From NCBI GenBank assembly GCA_903900705.1, contig CAIUOG010000169.1:1-34224 (forward strand): a stretch of DNA of 34,224 nt, given 5' to 3'. The notes beneath the pieces are model-generated. The model was not told the DNA's origin. It did not search any database and saw only the letters and a program-made list of their open reading frames with translations. Every line of letters starts with the position of its first letter. Position 1 is the first letter of the stretch. Of this stretch, positions 25,609 to 32,269 are shown piece by piece. The position numbers and the translations under genes are program-made. The stretch comes from an uncultured Acidobacteriia bacterium (GTDB taxonomy: Bacteria > Acidobacteriota > Terriglobia > Bryobacterales > Bryobacteraceae).

Positions 25609-25634
25609 CACCTGTGGTGTGCTGATCACAGGTG
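25609..25634. other. Stem-loop between RRM gene and barrel-protein gene
   Basis: CACCTGTG (25609-25616) and CACAGGTG (25627-25634) form an 8-bp inverted repeat with a 10-nt loop, about 40 nt past the RRM stop and 66 nt before the barrel-protein start (both minus strand). It could end the RRM transcript or serve as an operator for the barrel operon. There is no T-run. Confidence 0.4.
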
Positions 25635-25674
25635 TTGTTTCTGAAACATTACCTCGGCGGCAATGCTCAGCTGA

Positions 25675-26082
25675 TTAAAGAACTTTCGCGAGTTCCGCTG
25701 CGAAAGCGCTCTTTGGTTCTTGATCGCGCTTCTTACCGCCGCGCCGATCGGGACGATTACGCTGTTCCGGCCTCACACCCGCACCAGCCGCCGGGGCAGG
25801 GGACGAAGCACCACGGGGAGCCGCCGCGCCTTTGGTAGGCTGAGCGGGATTTGCCCGAAGAACTTTATCCTCCAGTGGCGCGCGATCGAACCGGCGAATG
25901 ATCGCCTGCATTTCGTCCGCCGTGGGGGCTTCAACGAACGCAAAGCCTTTCGACTCCTGCGTTTCATGATTTCGGATGACCTTAACAGAATCCGCTACAA
26001 GGTCTTCAGCGGCGAGCCATTGTTTAATGTCGTCGGCTGTGACCCAAGTGGGCAAATTGCCCAAAAATACGGTAAAGCTCAT
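25675..26082 (-). CDS. RRM-domain RNA-binding protein
   Basis: The 135-residue protein has one RNA-recognition motif at about 1-82: RNP2 as VFLGNLP (residues 5-11) and RNP1 as KGFAFVEA. Both aromatic RNA-stacking positions of RNP1 are present as Phe. A disordered, basic Ala/Pro/Arg/Gly tail follows (PDRRGGKKRDQEPK), ending in a short helix. Single-RRM proteins with such tails are known from cyanobacteria and other bacteria, often responding to cold, and bind single-stranded RNA. No Shine-Dalgarno precedes the ATG. The gene stands alone, divergent from the STAND locus. Confidence 0.92.
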   Translation of the reverse strand: MSFTVFLGNLPTWVTADDIKQWLAAEDLVADSVKVIRNHETQESKGFAFVEAPTADEMQAIIRRFDRAPLEDKVLRANPAQPTKGAAAPRGASSPAPAAGAGVRPEQRNRPDRRGGKKRDQEPKSAFAAELAKVL

Positions 26083-26193
26083 TCAGTTGCTTAAATGCAC
26101 TCCGTGGTTGGTTTTTTGGTGGAAGATCAAGAGGAGGGAGGTCCAAACTCTCGCTTACCTGATACTAACAGACCGTTTCACGTGGTGCAATGT

Positions 26194-26227
26194 TACCCTG
26201 CACAGATCCGGTTGCAGGGGTATTTTT
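26194..26227 (+). terminator. Candidate intrinsic terminator upstream of the STAND gene
   Basis: CCCTGCA (26196-26202) pairs with TGCAGGG (26213-26219). After one bulged G, TA pairs with TA, and a run of five T follows (26223-26227). This is the best intrinsic-terminator shape in the window on the plus strand. No protein gene precedes it closely, so it may end a short antisense or regulatory transcript starting in 26083-26190. The rest of that stretch shows nothing else I can name. Confidence 0.4.
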
Positions 26228-26275
26228 CCGGTTTCATTTCTCTCCTCGCTCCGGCGACTGTTTCCGTGTCGCAGA

Positions 26276-26306
26276 TTACACTTCGGATGCCCGAAAGTTG
26301 TAGAAT
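26276..26306 (+). promoter_or_regulatory. Candidate promoter for the STAND locus
   Basis: TTACAC (26276-26281), a 19-nt spacer and TAGAAT (26301-26306) resemble a weak sigma-70 promoter. The small upstream ORF begins 12 nt after the -10. The 9-mer TAGAATCAG recurs in front of the IscU-like gene at 29889-29897. Confidence 0.35.
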
Positions 26307-26318
26307 CAGCAAAGGCTT

Positions 26319-26420
26319 ATGTCTTTCAGGGACTTTACTTCCGCCCTGCCGGGTGCTATGGGTATCCGCCCGTGGTGGATTTGCATAGTGCCTGCCTGCG
26401 CAGGGCGCGCTTCCCGATGA
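26319..26420 (+). CDS. Short upstream ORF (33 aa) coupled to the STAND gene
   Basis: An ATG 12 nt after the TAGAAT hexamer opens a 33-codon frame beginning MSFRDFTSALPG, with a Trp-Trp pair and a hydrophobic ICIVPACAG segment. Its TGA (26418-26420) overlaps the ATG of the STAND gene at 26417 (ATGA), the arrangement repeated across this window for coupled genes. There is no Shine-Dalgarno, so the start would be near-leaderless. It could be a leader peptide that controls entry to the STAND gene, or a chance frame. No family is recognised. Confidence 0.35.
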   Translation: MSFRDFTSALPGAMGIRPWWICIVPACAGRASR

Positions 26421-27577
26421 TCCCCTGCGGGCGCGAAGCGGATGTTCAGCATATTCTGGCGGATTGCATCGCGGGCCGGCTTGTTGTGCTGACCTCCGAG
26501 CCGGGAATGGGCGCCACGACGCTTCTCGAAGAAGGTCTGCGTCCCGAGTTGCAGGCACAGAAGTTCATCGTGGTTTCCTGGAGCGACTGGCAGGGCAAAT
26601 ACTTCGTCAGTTCCCTGAAAGACGCCATTGCCTCCGCCGTCCGCGATCAGGCGGATCCCTCGTTCCGCGCTGAGATCGAGACGCTGTCAGAGATGCTGGA
26701 GCGTGTTTCGAAACGGACCAGCCGCATGGTGGCGTTGCTGCTCGATCAGTTTGAAGATTACGTCCGCTGCCATTTCCACACCGATATCTCCGATGCCTTC
26801 GACGCGGAACTCTCGAACGCCATTGCCGGTTACTACGGCCGGTTCGTGATCTCTCTGCAGGACCACGGCGTCAAGGCCTTTGAACGCTTCTCACAGTACA
26901 TACCCAATCTCCTGGGGTTTCGCGTTGTACTGGGGCCAATTTCACAGCAGGCCGCACGCGAGGCCTTCGAGCGCGAGGCGGCGCGGAAGGGCCTCGAAAT
27001 CGAGCCTTCCGTGGTGGAAGCCCTGCTTCAATGCCCCACAGTGATGCTCCGCGACGGGGTGCACCCATTCTTCCTCATGCGCGGCATTCGGGAACTGTTG
27101 GAAGCAACGGCCAGACTGAAGTCCCAGGTTATCCGGCAGGGGACTCTGGACGGCCAAGGCGGGCCGGACCGGATGATTCTGGCATCGCTGGACGGGACAA
27201 TCGGTGAACTGGCGAAGAACCAGTCGGAACTTCTGTTTCGCTGGTGCAATATTCTGATTTCACCCGAGCACCACCGGCTCTCGCTAACGGAGAAGGCGCT
27301 GACGGACTATGCCGGAAAACTAAACCGCTTCGTGCCGCCGACGCTTGCCAAACTCACCGCCAGCGGCATTTTGCGCGAGGTGGCTATGCAGGATGCTCCC
27401 CGTTTTGAGCTTGCGCACGACTGCCTGGTGCCCATTGTGGAGGATTGGTGGCACCGCACGGAAGCCGCTCTCGCCGCGCGACGCCGGGCGCAGTTCCGGG
27501 TGAGGAGCATCTCGGTCGCTGCCGGCTCGATTCTGCTGAGTTACCTGCTGTGGCTGTTTTTGTCGGTGAGGAAATAG
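26417..27577 (+). CDS. nSTAND-type NTPase-like protein with degenerate Walker A and C-terminal membrane anchor
   Basis: The 386-residue protein follows the nSTAND1 plan: a GRE motif at residues 5-7, the P-loop region LTSEPGMGATTLLEEGLRPEL, and Walker B LLLDQFED with Asp110 and Glu113. A helical region with FELAHDCLVPIVEDWW and a single C-terminal membrane segment (about 364-384) follow. In the P-loop the invariant lysine is Ala33, so ATP hydrolysis is doubtful. nSTAND proteins usually carry an N-terminal effector or C-terminal WD40/TPR sensors; neither is present. The ATG at 26417 is preferred because its ATGA overlaps the upstream ORF. A GTG at 26372 would add 15 unconserved-looking residues. 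Family assignment is by motif order. Confidence 0.72.
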   Translation: MIPCGREADVQHILADCIAGRLVVLTSEPGMGATTLLEEGLRPELQAQKFIVVSWSDWQGKYFVSSLKDAIASAVRDQADPSFRAEIETLSEMLERVSKRTSRMVALLLDQFEDYVRCHFHTDISDAFDAELSNAIAGYYGRFVISLQDHGVKAFERFSQYIPNLLGFRVVLGPISQQAAREAFEREAARKGLEIEPSVVEALLQCPTVMLRDGVHPFFLMRGIRELLEATARLKSQVIRQGTLDGQGGPDRMILASLDGTIGELAKNQSELLFRWCNILISPEHHRLSLTEKALTDYAGKLNRFVPPTLAKLTASGILREVAMQDAPRFELAHDCLVPIVEDWWHRTEAALAARRRAQFRVRSISVAAGSILLSYLLWLFLSVRK

Positions 27578-27582
27578 CCCTG

Positions 27583-27597
27583 GCTACATCTTGTAGC
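27583..27597. other. Short hairpin between convergent STAND and nuclease genes
   Basis: GCTACA (27583-27588) and TGTAGC (27592-27597) pair around a 3-nt loop. The stop codon of the minus-strand gene lies in the stem. It is short and without a T-run, so a terminator role is possible but weak. Confidence 0.25.
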
Positions 27598-28072
27598 GGC
27601 CAAGGTCTTCATCGCCGAGGTTTTCGAGGTACCGCTTCAGTTCCGCGTTGGTGCTGACCTTGTCGGATACATTCGCGGCGTGTTTGGCCGACTTCAGCAC
27701 CGAGTCATCAACGTAAATGGGACAGTCGAGCCGCAACGCCAGCGCCAGCGCATCACTCGGCCGCGAGTCGACCGAAATCAGTTCCCCGCCGCGTTCCACC
27801 CAGATGACGGCAAAGAAGGTATCTTCTTTGAGTTCGTTCACCACGACTTTGCGGATTCCCGCATCGAGGCCCACCAGCAGGGTCTTGATCAGGTCGTGCG
27901 TCATGGGCCGGGGTGTGGAAACCTTCTCGATTTCCAGTGCAATCGCGTTCGCTTCGTAGATGCCAACCCAGATGGGGAGTACACTGCTGCTGCCGACATC
28001 TTTCAGGATGACGATCGGCATGCTGGTAACAGGGTCCATCATCAACCCGCGGATCTTCATCTCAACTTCCAT
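27584..28072 (-). CDS. Bifunctional nuclease family protein (DUF151/BFN)
   Basis: The 162-residue protein matches the DUF151 family: MKIRGLMMDPVTSMPIVILKD, then LPIWVGIYEANAIALEIE, TPRPMTHDLIKTLL and ISVDSRPSDALALALR. Plant and Thermotoga homologues have combined RNase/DNase activity or a related fold; the bacterial role is unclear. The start at 28072 gives the usual MEVEMKIRGL N-terminus and has TGTAAT 6 nt before it, suggesting a leaderless transcript. The ATG at 28060 has a better ribosome site (GGAAG, 5 nt) and remains possible. A longer reading from 28114 is not supported. It is 60 nt downstream of miaB on the same strand. Confidence 0.88.
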   Translation of the reverse strand: MEVEMKIRGLMMDPVTSMPIVILKDVGSSSVLPIWVGIYEANAIALEIEKVSTPRPMTHDLIKTLLVGLDAGIRKVVVNELKEDTFFAVIWVERGGELISVDSRPSDALALALRLDCPIYVDDSVLKSAKHAANVSDKVSTNAELKRYLENLGDEDLGRYKM

Positions 28073-28078
28073 GCTTTT

Positions 28079-28084
28079 ATTACA
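28079..28084 (-). promoter_or_regulatory. Candidate -10 for leaderless nuclease-family gene
   Basis: TGTAAT on the minus strand (five of six matches to TATAAT) ends 6 nt before the ATG at 28072. No Shine-Dalgarno precedes that ATG. Confidence 0.38.
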
Positions 28085-28132
28085 GCACAGCGCGGGTGTG
28101 TAGCCCGGGAGCACAGCGCCGAGCCAACGGAT

Positions 28133-29476
28133 CTACCGGACGCTCTCGCCGACCAGCGAGTTCGGGCCCGCCCGCGTCACCCGAACCGGAACGTAGGTGC
28201 CCAGCAGCGCCTCGTTGTCGCGGCCCGAAAAGTTCAGCGTCTGGTTTTGTTCGGTTCGGCCGATCCACTGCTGCAGGGACTCGTGACGGCCTTCCACATG
28301 CACTTCTTCCAGTGCCCCGATGCGCCGCGTATTGCGCCGAATCTGGATGGCGCGCTGACGTTCCAGCAGGATCGAGATGCGCCGGGTCTTTTCCTCCTCG
28401 CTGATCTGGTCGCCCAGATGCATCGCCGGCGTGTTGGGCCGAACGGAGTACTTAAAGGCAAACAGCGAGTCGTATTCCACTTCTTCCAGCAGGTTTAACG
28501 TGTCTTCGAAGTCACTTTCGGTCTCGCCGGGGAAGCCGACAATGATGTCAGTCGTGATGGAGATGGGCCGCCGCGCGTTCTTCATCCACTCAATTCGTTC
28601 CATGTACTGCGCGCGGGTATAGAGGCGCTGCATCCCCTGCAGCACGCTGGTGGATCCGGATTGCACGGGCAGGTGCACGTGGCTGCAGAGGTTCGGATTG
28701 CTTTCGATCGCGTCGATGATCGGCTTCACGAAATCGCGGGGGTGGGAAGTCATGAAGCGCACGCGGCGGATGCCCGGAATTCTGCCAACGTTGTCGAGCA
28801 GGGTCGCAAAATCCCAACCCGCGGGTGAAGGATCGCGGTAGCTGTTCACGTTCTGGCCCAGCAACTGGATTTCGGTGCGTCCGGAATCAGCCAGTCGCCG
28901 TGCTTCTTCCATGACGCTGTCGCTGGTGCGGCTGCGTTCCGGCCCGCGCGTGAACGGGACCACGCAGTACGAGCACTTTTTGTCGCAGCCTTCAATGATG
29001 GTCAGGTACGCCCGGTGGGGATTATCACGACGCGTGAACGGTGTGTCGAAGGCCTCTGTCGTGTCAAGACTCAGCCCGGTGACGCGCTTGTTGCCGGCCT
29101 CCAGCTGCACCAGCATCTGCGGCAGTTTGCTGTAGCTGGCCGAACCGGCCACCATGCTGACGTGCGGGGCGCGGTCGAAGATCTTCTCGCCTTCCTGTTG
29201 CGCCACGCAGCCGATCACGGCGAAGACTTTGTCCTTCCCGGCCGACCGTTTAAAGTGCTGCAGGCGGTTGAAGACTTTCTGTTCGGCCTTGTCCCGGATG
29301 CTGCAGGTGTTGTAGAACACGTAGCCCGCTTCCTCGGGCGTCCCGACCTGCCGGTAACCTTCTTCCACCAGTGTGCCGGCGACTTTTTCGGAGTCGTGCG
29401 CATTCATCTGACAGCCAAACGTTTCAATGTAAAAGGTTTTTTCCACGGTGATTCTTTGCAGGGGACTTTCTTCCAT
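28133..29476 (-). CDS. miaB: tRNA (ms2i6A37) methylthiotransferase MiaB
   Basis: The 447-residue radical-SAM enzyme (EC 2.8.4.3) adds a methylthio group to i6A37 of tRNAs reading U-initial codons. The N-terminal domain binds an auxiliary Fe-S cluster through Cys22 (FGCQMN), Cys58 (NTCSIR) and Cys90 (VIGCVAQ). The radical-SAM cluster uses Cys164, Cys168 and Cys171 in GCDKKCSYC. A C-terminal TRAM domain is visible around GALEEVHVEGRHESLQQ. The NTCSIRDKAEQKVF signature favours MiaB over RimO. The ATG at 29476 lacks a ribosome site and overlaps TACAAT, so a start at the GTG at 29446 is possible. It follows the Nudix gene by 17 nt. Confidence 0.95.
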   Translation of the reverse strand: MEESPLQRITVEKTFYIETFGCQMNAHDSEKVAGTLVEEGYRQVGTPEEAGYVFYNTCSIRDKAEQKVFNRLQHFKRSAGKDKVFAVIGCVAQQEGEKIFDRAPHVSMVAGSASYSKLPQMLVQLEAGNKRVTGLSLDTTEAFDTPFTRRDNPHRAYLTIIEGCDKKCSYCVVPFTRGPERSRTSDSVMEEARRLADSGRTEIQLLGQNVNSYRDPSPAGWDFATLLDNVGRIPGIRRVRFMTSHPRDFVKPIIDAIESNPNLCSHVHLPVQSGSTSVLQGMQRLYTRAQYMERIEWMKNARRPISITTDIIVGFPGETESDFEDTLNLLEEVEYDSLFAFKYSVRPNTPAMHLGDQISEEEKTRRISILLERQRAIQIRRNTRRIGALEEVHVEGRHESLQQWIGRTEQNQTLNFSGRDNEALLGTYVPVRVTRAGPNSLVGESVR

Positions 29477-29493
29477 TGTAGCGGCCCGGAGGG

Positions 29494-29874
29494 CTACCAG
29501 TTTCCGGTGGCGATAAACGGGGCGTCGCCTTCGAGGAAATCGTACTCGGTGAGCCGTTCCCGCGTTTCCCAGACCAGGGCTTCGAAGATCCGGTTCTCGA
29601 TCTCGCCCGTCCATTCCGTCACTTTGAGGAAAATCAGCAGGATCGGCTTTTTGCCAGGGTAAGCAAATTCGTAACGTGTCACTTCCCGCGGCGAGGAGGC
29701 TTCAATGCCCAGTTCTTCCCGTAGCTCCCGGATCAGCGCCGCCTCCGGCGTTTCGCCTGGCTCCAGTTTTCCGCCGGGGAATTCCCATTTTCCGGCATGC
29801 GGTTGGTCTGCCCTCCTACGGCAGATGAGGATGCGGTTGTCTTTTTCGAGGATTCCGGCGGCGACCTGTGTCAT
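29494..29874 (-). CDS. Nudix hydrolase (MutT-like)
   Basis: The 126-residue protein has a complete Nudix box at 35-57 (G-x5-E-x7-REL-x-EE-L-G-I), preceded by [18 protein letters not shown]. This arrangement is typical of MutT-type pyrophosphohydrolases that clean oxidised nucleotides or hydrolyse CTP/dCTP. The short length and KWEFPGGK fit MutT or NudG-type enzymes; the substrate is not determined. The start at 29874 gives the family-typical TQVAAGIL beginning. A longer reading from 29928 would overlap the divergent scaffold gene. It lies 17 nt upstream of miaB on the same strand and probably shares its transcript. Confidence 0.9.
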   Translation of the reverse strand: MTQVAAGILEKDNRILICRRRADQPHAGKWEFPGGKLEPGETPEAALIRELREELGIEASSPREVTRYEFAYPGKKPILLIFLKVTEWTGEIENRIFEALVWETRERLTEYDFLEGDAPFIATGNW

Positions 29875-29888
29875 AGAAGGGGGCTGAA

Positions 29889-29904
29889 TAGAATCAGAAC
29901 ATAT
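29889..29904 (+). promoter_or_regulatory. Candidate -10 for the IscU-like gene
   Basis: TAGAAT (29889-29894) ends 10 nt before the ATG at 29905, in a divergent gap of only 30 bp. No Shine-Dalgarno is present. The transcript would have almost no leader. Confidence 0.35.
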
Positions 29905-30261
29905 ATGAGCCCCGAACTGATCGATCACTTTCGCAATCCCCGGAACGTGGGCGAGTTGGAGCAGCCCGCCGTGATGGTGGAAGTGTCGAATCCGGTGTGC
30001 GGCGACGTTCTGCGGCTGTGGGCAGTCGTGACGGATGGCCGGGTGACGGAAGTCCGCTACAAGGTTCGGGGCTGTACGGCCTCCATCGCGGCGGGTTCGG
30101 CACTCACGGAACTGCTGGCGGGACGCGACCGGGCGGGTTTGTTGTCACTGAAAAAAGATGACGTCGAAGCGGCTGTCGGCGGCCTGTCGAACGAGTCGAA
30201 ACATGCCGCCGGGTTGTGCGCCGAGGGCGCGAAGGCCCTCGGGCTCGCCATCGGTAAATAG
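29905..30261 (+). CDS. IscU/SufU/NifU-like Fe-S cluster scaffold
   Basis: The 118-residue protein has the three scaffold cysteines in the family pattern: Cys32 (NPVCGD), Cys57 ([13 protein letters not shown]) and Cys105 ([12 protein letters not shown]). Asp34, next to the first cysteine, is also conserved. The N-terminal [17 protein letters not shown] is typical. The family assembles Fe-S clusters and hands them to apo-proteins; SufU members also relay sulfur with zinc. No cysteine desulfurase or other isc/suf gene lies in the window. Nearby miaB encodes a two-cluster enzyme and is a plausible client. The longer frame from 29797 overlaps the divergent Nudix gene and is rejected. Confidence 0.9.
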   Translation: MSPELIDHFRNPRNVGELEQPAVMVEVSNPVCGDVLRLWAVVTDGRVTEVRYKVRGCTASIAAGSALTELLAGRDRAGLLSLKKDDVEAAVGGLSNESKHAAGLCAEGAKALGLAIGK

Positions 30262-30264
30262 CGG

Positions 30265-31560
30265 TTAGTGGGCCGCGACGGTGTCGCCGGAATGCGATGA
30301 CGCGAACACCCCGAACGGGAGGTTGCCTTCGGCGTCAAATGGCAGGTCGTGCGCTTCCTGAACGATTTCGAGCAGGGGGTTCGCTTCAATCTCCGCCCGC
30401 ATGTTTTCGCTCAGTGCGAGCAGCGAGATTTCCAGCGTGTTCTGAATCCACCCGAACCGGACGTCCGTCAGGTTGTGCTTGCCGACCGTGCGGGCAATTC
30501 TCTCCAGACATTCCCGGTCCGACGAGTAGTGAATCGGCGTCTTGGCCGCTGATGGCGTGGAGGCCGTCAGCGCGTTGATCCAGGTTGGGTTTGTATCGAG
30601 TTTGGCGATCAGGCGGTCATGCACTATATCGGATAGTCCCAGGCCGACGCCGTTGCCATAGCTGATGGAACTGAGGTCGCGCAGATAGATGCGTTCGATC
30701 TTCGGCGTGTTGGGCCACGGATTGTACTCGCCCTGCGTGCCACGATTGACCACTTTGGTATCCATGCCGGCGCCGCTGATGTGCTTGCCGATCTCGTCGA
30801 TCATCAGCACGTCCAGGTTGCCGGGCAGGGAAGGCGCCCAGGATTTTGTGATCTCCAGCAGCCCTTCTTCCAGCTCCAGCATCTTGTCGACCGGCACCGC
30901 CGTCAACTTCGCGGTGTTGTGATACGCATCTTCCAGGATGGCCATGCCACCCAGAATCTTGCCGGTGCTTAGCACCTGCGTGCCAACGCTGCGAATCACC
31001 GCTTCCATGCCCAGCCGGTAGGCGTGGGTGTGATAATTCTTGGCGCCGGCCCACTTGCCGAGGCCGATGCCCATCATCTTAAACAGGCCGCTTTCCAGCT
31101 TGCCCGCGAAATCGGTGTGCTGCTTCACGCGGCCCACCAGCATGATGCCGTCCGCGGTGGAAGCGTGCTTGTCGAGGAAGGCTTCAATGCCTTCCGGCGT
31201 GAGCCCCAGCGAAATCACTTCGAGCGAACTGCGGATCGGACAGCCCATCGTTTCCTCGATGATGCCGTAGTGCGCCAGCACGTCGGCCTGGCCTTCCGCA
31301 GTCGCCGCGCCGTGGCTGCCCATGGCCGGGAAGATGAAGGGATTCATGCCCTTCGCTTTCCAGTACGAGACTACCGCCTTGACGATGGTCGCGATGTTGC
31401 TGATGCCCCGGCTTCCCACGCCAATCGCAACGGTGGAGCCAAGCGCAAGCCCGCCGCCAAAGCCGGCTTCGGTCAACTCCTTTTGAACAGTGCCAGGAAT
31501 GTCGGCCAGGCTGCGATCCGGAAAGTTCTGCTTGACAAGCAGCATGCGGGGGAAACTCAT
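30265..31560 (-). CDS. LarA-superfamily (DUF2088) protein, putative nickel-pincer-dependent racemase/epimerase
   Basis: The 431-residue protein resembles the lactate racemase family (LarA). Residues that in LarA bind the nickel-pincer cofactor have likely counterparts. His83 lies in AMGSHGAAT. His148 lies in VKQHTDFAGKLESG, with a lysine 13 positions later (Lys161). A third histidine is in KNYHTHA (177 or 179). LarA uses this cofactor for hydride transfer on 2-hydroxy acids; homologues act on other substrates. No larB, larC or larE cofactor genes lie here. The start at 31560 is chosen because a perfect TATAAT ends 7 nt before it and longer readings enter the neighbouring gene. The substrate is unknown. 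Confidence 0.8.
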   Translation of the reverse strand: MSFPRMLLVKQNFPDRSLADIPGTVQKELTEAGFGGGLALGSTVAIGVGSRGISNIATIVKAVVSYWKAKGMNPFIFPAMGSHGAATAEGQADVLAHYGIIEETMGCPIRSSLEVISLGLTPEGIEAFLDKHASTADGIMLVGRVKQHTDFAGKLESGLFKMMGIGLGKWAGAKNYHTHAYRLGMEAVIRSVGTQVLSTGKILGGMAILEDAYHNTAKLTAVPVDKMLELEEGLLEITKSWAPSLPGNLDVLMIDEIGKHISGAGMDTKVVNRGTQGEYNPWPNTPKIERIYLRDLSSISYGNGVGLGLSDIVHDRLIAKLDTNPTWINALTASTPSAAKTPIHYSSDRECLERIARTVGKHNLTDVRFGWIQNTLEISLLALSENMRAEIEANPLLEIVQEAHDLPFDAEGNLPFGVFASSHSGDTVAAH

Positions 31561-31567
31561 GGTCTGA

Positions 31568-31573
31568 ATTATA
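31568..31573 (-). promoter_or_regulatory. Perfect -10 (TATAAT) for leaderless LarA-family gene
   Basis: On the minus strand TATAAT lies 7 nt before the ATG at 31560, where no Shine-Dalgarno exists. TTGCTC occurs 15 nt further upstream, a short spacing for a -35. Initiation would fall at or next to the start codon. Confidence 0.48.
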
Positions 31574-31600
31574 TCAGCGGCTTCCATGGAGCAAGCGCCG

Positions 31601-32191
31601 TCAGGCGTGTTCCCACTGGTCTGACAAAAGCTTGGCGTACTCCTCGGAAGCATAGAGTTCGAATTCGAAATCTTTGAGCTCCAGAGCGAAGAATGGCGTC
31701 AAGTGCTGGTAGCAGATGTAGGCGTGATCCGCGTAGCGATGATAGTGCCTCAGGAAGGTGGTTGAGAGCGTTTCAATCGGCGGCGGGAGTTCGAACAGGC
31801 TGTTCATCCCGATGGCCCTGGAAAAAACGGCCTTCCGGTCAGAAACGCCCCAGCGTTCGAGCTTCGCCTGCACTCCGAGGGGGGGATTTTCCACAATCAG
31901 AGCGGCGAAACTCTGTGGCGAAACCCGCGGATCGACCGCACCGGACCGTTCGACAAAATCAACGCACTGTTCCAGCCAGCGGGATACGTCCTTGCCGAGG
32001 AAGAGGAGCATCCGGATCTCCTGATACCGTCCAGCCAGGATACGCCGGAACAGCTCAGATTCCTCGTCTTTTGAGGGGACCATCCCCTGCAGTGCGAGGG
32101 CTGCTTTTGATCCCTCCAGAAGTTCTTCCGCGCTTCCCCCTCCCCCGAACGGGTGAAGAATCAGAGGCGGCAATTGAGACTTGTCTGCCAT
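31601..32191 (-). CDS. Hypothetical cytoplasmic protein
   Basis: I do not recognise this 196-residue protein. It has no signal peptide, membrane segment or clear catalytic motif. It looks mostly helical, with a Gly-rich LHPFGGGGSAEELLEGSKAAL near the N-terminus, ELFRRILAGRYQEIRMLLFLGKD in the middle and an aromatic-rich FLRHYHRYADHAYICYQHLTPFF segment at about 146-168. Codon use looks like that of its neighbours. It is read in the same direction as the LarA-family gene, 40 nt upstream of it, and as the M28 peptidase on its other side. Confidence 0.75.
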   Translation of the reverse strand: MADKSQLPPLILHPFGGGGSAEELLEGSKAALALQGMVPSKDEESELFRRILAGRYQEIRMLLFLGKDVSRWLEQCVDFVERSGAVDPRVSPQSFAALIVENPPLGVQAKLERWGVSDRKAVFSRAIGMNSLFELPPPIETLSTTFLRHYHRYADHAYICYQHLTPFFALELKDFEFELYASEEYAKLLSDQWEHA

Positions 32192-32251
32192 TGGCTATGC
32201 AAGAGATCGACTGGAATCACTTAAAACTGTAGGCCTGCGAAGCTGATGATG

Positions 32252-32269
32252 CGCAAGCCCTCACTTGCG
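32252..32269 (-). other. Hairpin with the M28 peptidase stop codon in its loop
   Basis: CGCAAG (32252-32257) and CTTGCG (32264-32269) pair around a 6-nt loop that holds the TGA of the peptidase gene. The stem is short and no T-run follows on the minus strand, so a terminator role is uncertain. Confidence 0.3.

Noticed and set aside
25976-26416. In-frame N-terminal extension of the STAND protein
   Set aside because: The extension has a non-protein-like composition, overlaps the divergent RRM gene and contains no effector domain. Starts at 26417 or 26372 fit better.
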